A program made the position numbers and the translations under genes. Below, piece by piece: positions 20,606 to 20,986 of a stretch of DNA of 20,986 nucleotides. Source of the stretch: Chloroflexota bacterium (lineage in GTDB: Bacteria > Chloroflexota > Anaerolineae > J102); contig JAADFV010000257.1 of assembly GCA_013152695.1 (NCBI GenBank), positions 1-20,986 on the forward strand. Reading direction: 5' to 3'. Position 1 is the first letter of the stretch. Every line of letters starts with the position of its first letter. Below the pieces are notes generated by a model, which made no database searches, had not been told where the DNA came from, and saw only the letters and a program-made list of their open reading frames with translations.

Positions 20606-20986
20606 TCAACAGATAGATTCTTGCAGCCACCAGAGAATGTGCGGTGCACTTCTGCCCTCAGCCAGGGAGAGAAACTGGCAAACGTTAGCAGCGGAAGGGG
20701 GTGACGGCATACCCGTCTCCGAGGTAGCTGTCGCTTCACTTGGAAATTGATACGCTTGAGCGGAGCTGGGTAGAGGCGTCGAAGGTGGCGGGTGTCGTGG
20801 CGTGGGATTGAGGTGAGGCGGTGGGGTGGGGGTTGACGTAGGCGTGGGCGTCGCCTCTGGTGTGGCAGTAGGCTGAGGGGTGGGCGTGGCCGCAAGCGTT
20901 GGTGGCGGAACCGGCGTAGGCAGGGGCGTCGAGGTGGCCTTGGGGATTGAGGTGGGGGTAGGCGTGGGTGTTGGCGGCGCCGGTGT
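20606..20986 (-). CDS. C-terminal part of a Thr/Pro-rich, probably secreted protein (partial)
   Basis: This minus-strand frame is open from the window edge to TGA at 20606-20608, giving 126 residues. The first 80 or so are low-complexity Thr/Pro/Ala repeats (blocks like TPTPTPTS, ATPTPQPTATPEATPTPT). This is the kind of flexible extracellular linker common in cell-surface and secreted proteins of Chloroflexota and relatives. The last part is ordinary sequence (VCQFLSLAEGRSAPHILWWL) with two Cys, 26 residues apart. The start and any functional domain lie outside the window, so the function cannot be named. I preferred this frame over the overlapping minus-strand frame ending at 20488, which reads as Arg/Pro/His-rich and looks like a shadow. 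The C-terminal stretch after the repeats is less certain than the repeats. Confidence 0.55.
   Translation of the reverse strand, partial: TPAPPTPTPTPTSIPKATSTPLPTPVPPPTLAATPTPQPTATPEATPTPTSTPTPPPHLNPTPRHPPPSTPLPSSAQAYQFPSEATATSETGMPSPPSAANVCQFLSLAEGRSAPHILWWLQESIC

Noticed and set aside
20501..20704. Plus-strand 67-codon frame near the window end
   Set aside because: It has no good ribosome site, overlaps the hairpins and the Thr/Pro-rich gene on the other strand, and shows no recognisable motif.
20488..20895. Minus-strand frame of 135 codons rich in Arg, Pro and His
   Set aside because: It is the out-of-frame reading of Thr/Pro codon repeats (ACC/CCC), a well-known artefact. The overlapping frame ending at 20606 gives the typical TPTPTP linker.
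20816..20986. Tandem repeat-like GGCGTNGGNGTNG sequence that could be taken for a CRISPR or minisatellite
   Set aside because: The units are short, irregular and in frame with Thr/Pro codons. This is protein low complexity, with no spacers or conserved direct repeats.

Overview
The window looks like a piece of chromosome from an environmental bacterium, most likely a member of the Chloroflexota (Anaerolineae/Caldilineae-like). This placement is an inference. It rests on Thr/Pro-rich secreted proteins, a DUF6064-like protein, lipoprotein c-type cytochromes, and an NrfD/ActC-type membrane subunit encoded beside separate molybdopterin and iron-sulfur subunits. I see no rRNA, tRNA, CRISPR, phage or insertion sequence.

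Layout. (1) 1-972, plus strand: the 3' end of a secreted multiheme cytochrome c with five CxxCH motifs and EF-hand-like loops. It converges on the next unit across a bidirectional terminator (1007-1037). (2) 1076-6177, minus strand: a compact five-gene unit. In transcription order it has an 8-TM orphan protein, a 12-TM heme-copper-oxidase-like protein with an altered copper site, a lipoprotein with a degenerate SUMF1/FGE domain (ATGA overlap), a heme O synthase-like prenyltransferase (ctaB) and a 6-7 TM orphan. (3) 6412-7125, minus strand: a Crp/Fnr-family regulator with its own terminator. (4) 7544-10294, plus strand: a NarX-type sensor kinase (HAMP, GAF, HisKA_3, HATPase) and a NarL/FixJ response regulator. 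(5) 10504-18908, plus strand: an operon-like run of eight genes. These are a small coiled-coil protein, a tetraheme lipoprotein, a membrane-anchored diheme cytochrome, a Tat-exported molybdopterin oxidoreductase, a 4x[4Fe-4S] subunit, an ActC/NrfD-type quinol-site subunit, a 71-aa single-TM protein, and a fusion of a TorD-like chaperone, a 2[4Fe-4S] ferredoxin and a zinc ribbon. (6) 19061-19729, plus strand: a DUF6064-like membrane protein. (7) 19822-20319, minus strand: rubrerythrin. (8) 20606 to the window end, minus strand: the C-terminus of a Thr/Pro-rich protein.

How the parts may work together. The eight-gene run has all the parts of a membrane-bound electron-transfer complex: a quinone-reactive NrfD/ActC subunit, an FeS wire, a MopB subunit, and diheme and tetraheme cytochromes outside the membrane. 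It resembles both polysulfide-reductase-type enzymes and Alternative Complex III, but with the MopB and FeS parts unfused. The MopB protein has Asn where Psr/Phs/Ttr-type enzymes carry the metal-binding Cys. The kinase and regulator directly upstream are the obvious candidates to control it. The minus-strand unit encodes a second heme-based membrane protein together with a heme-modifying enzyme. The two units, both framed by regulators, are the most interesting content of the window. The substrate of neither can be read from sequence alone.
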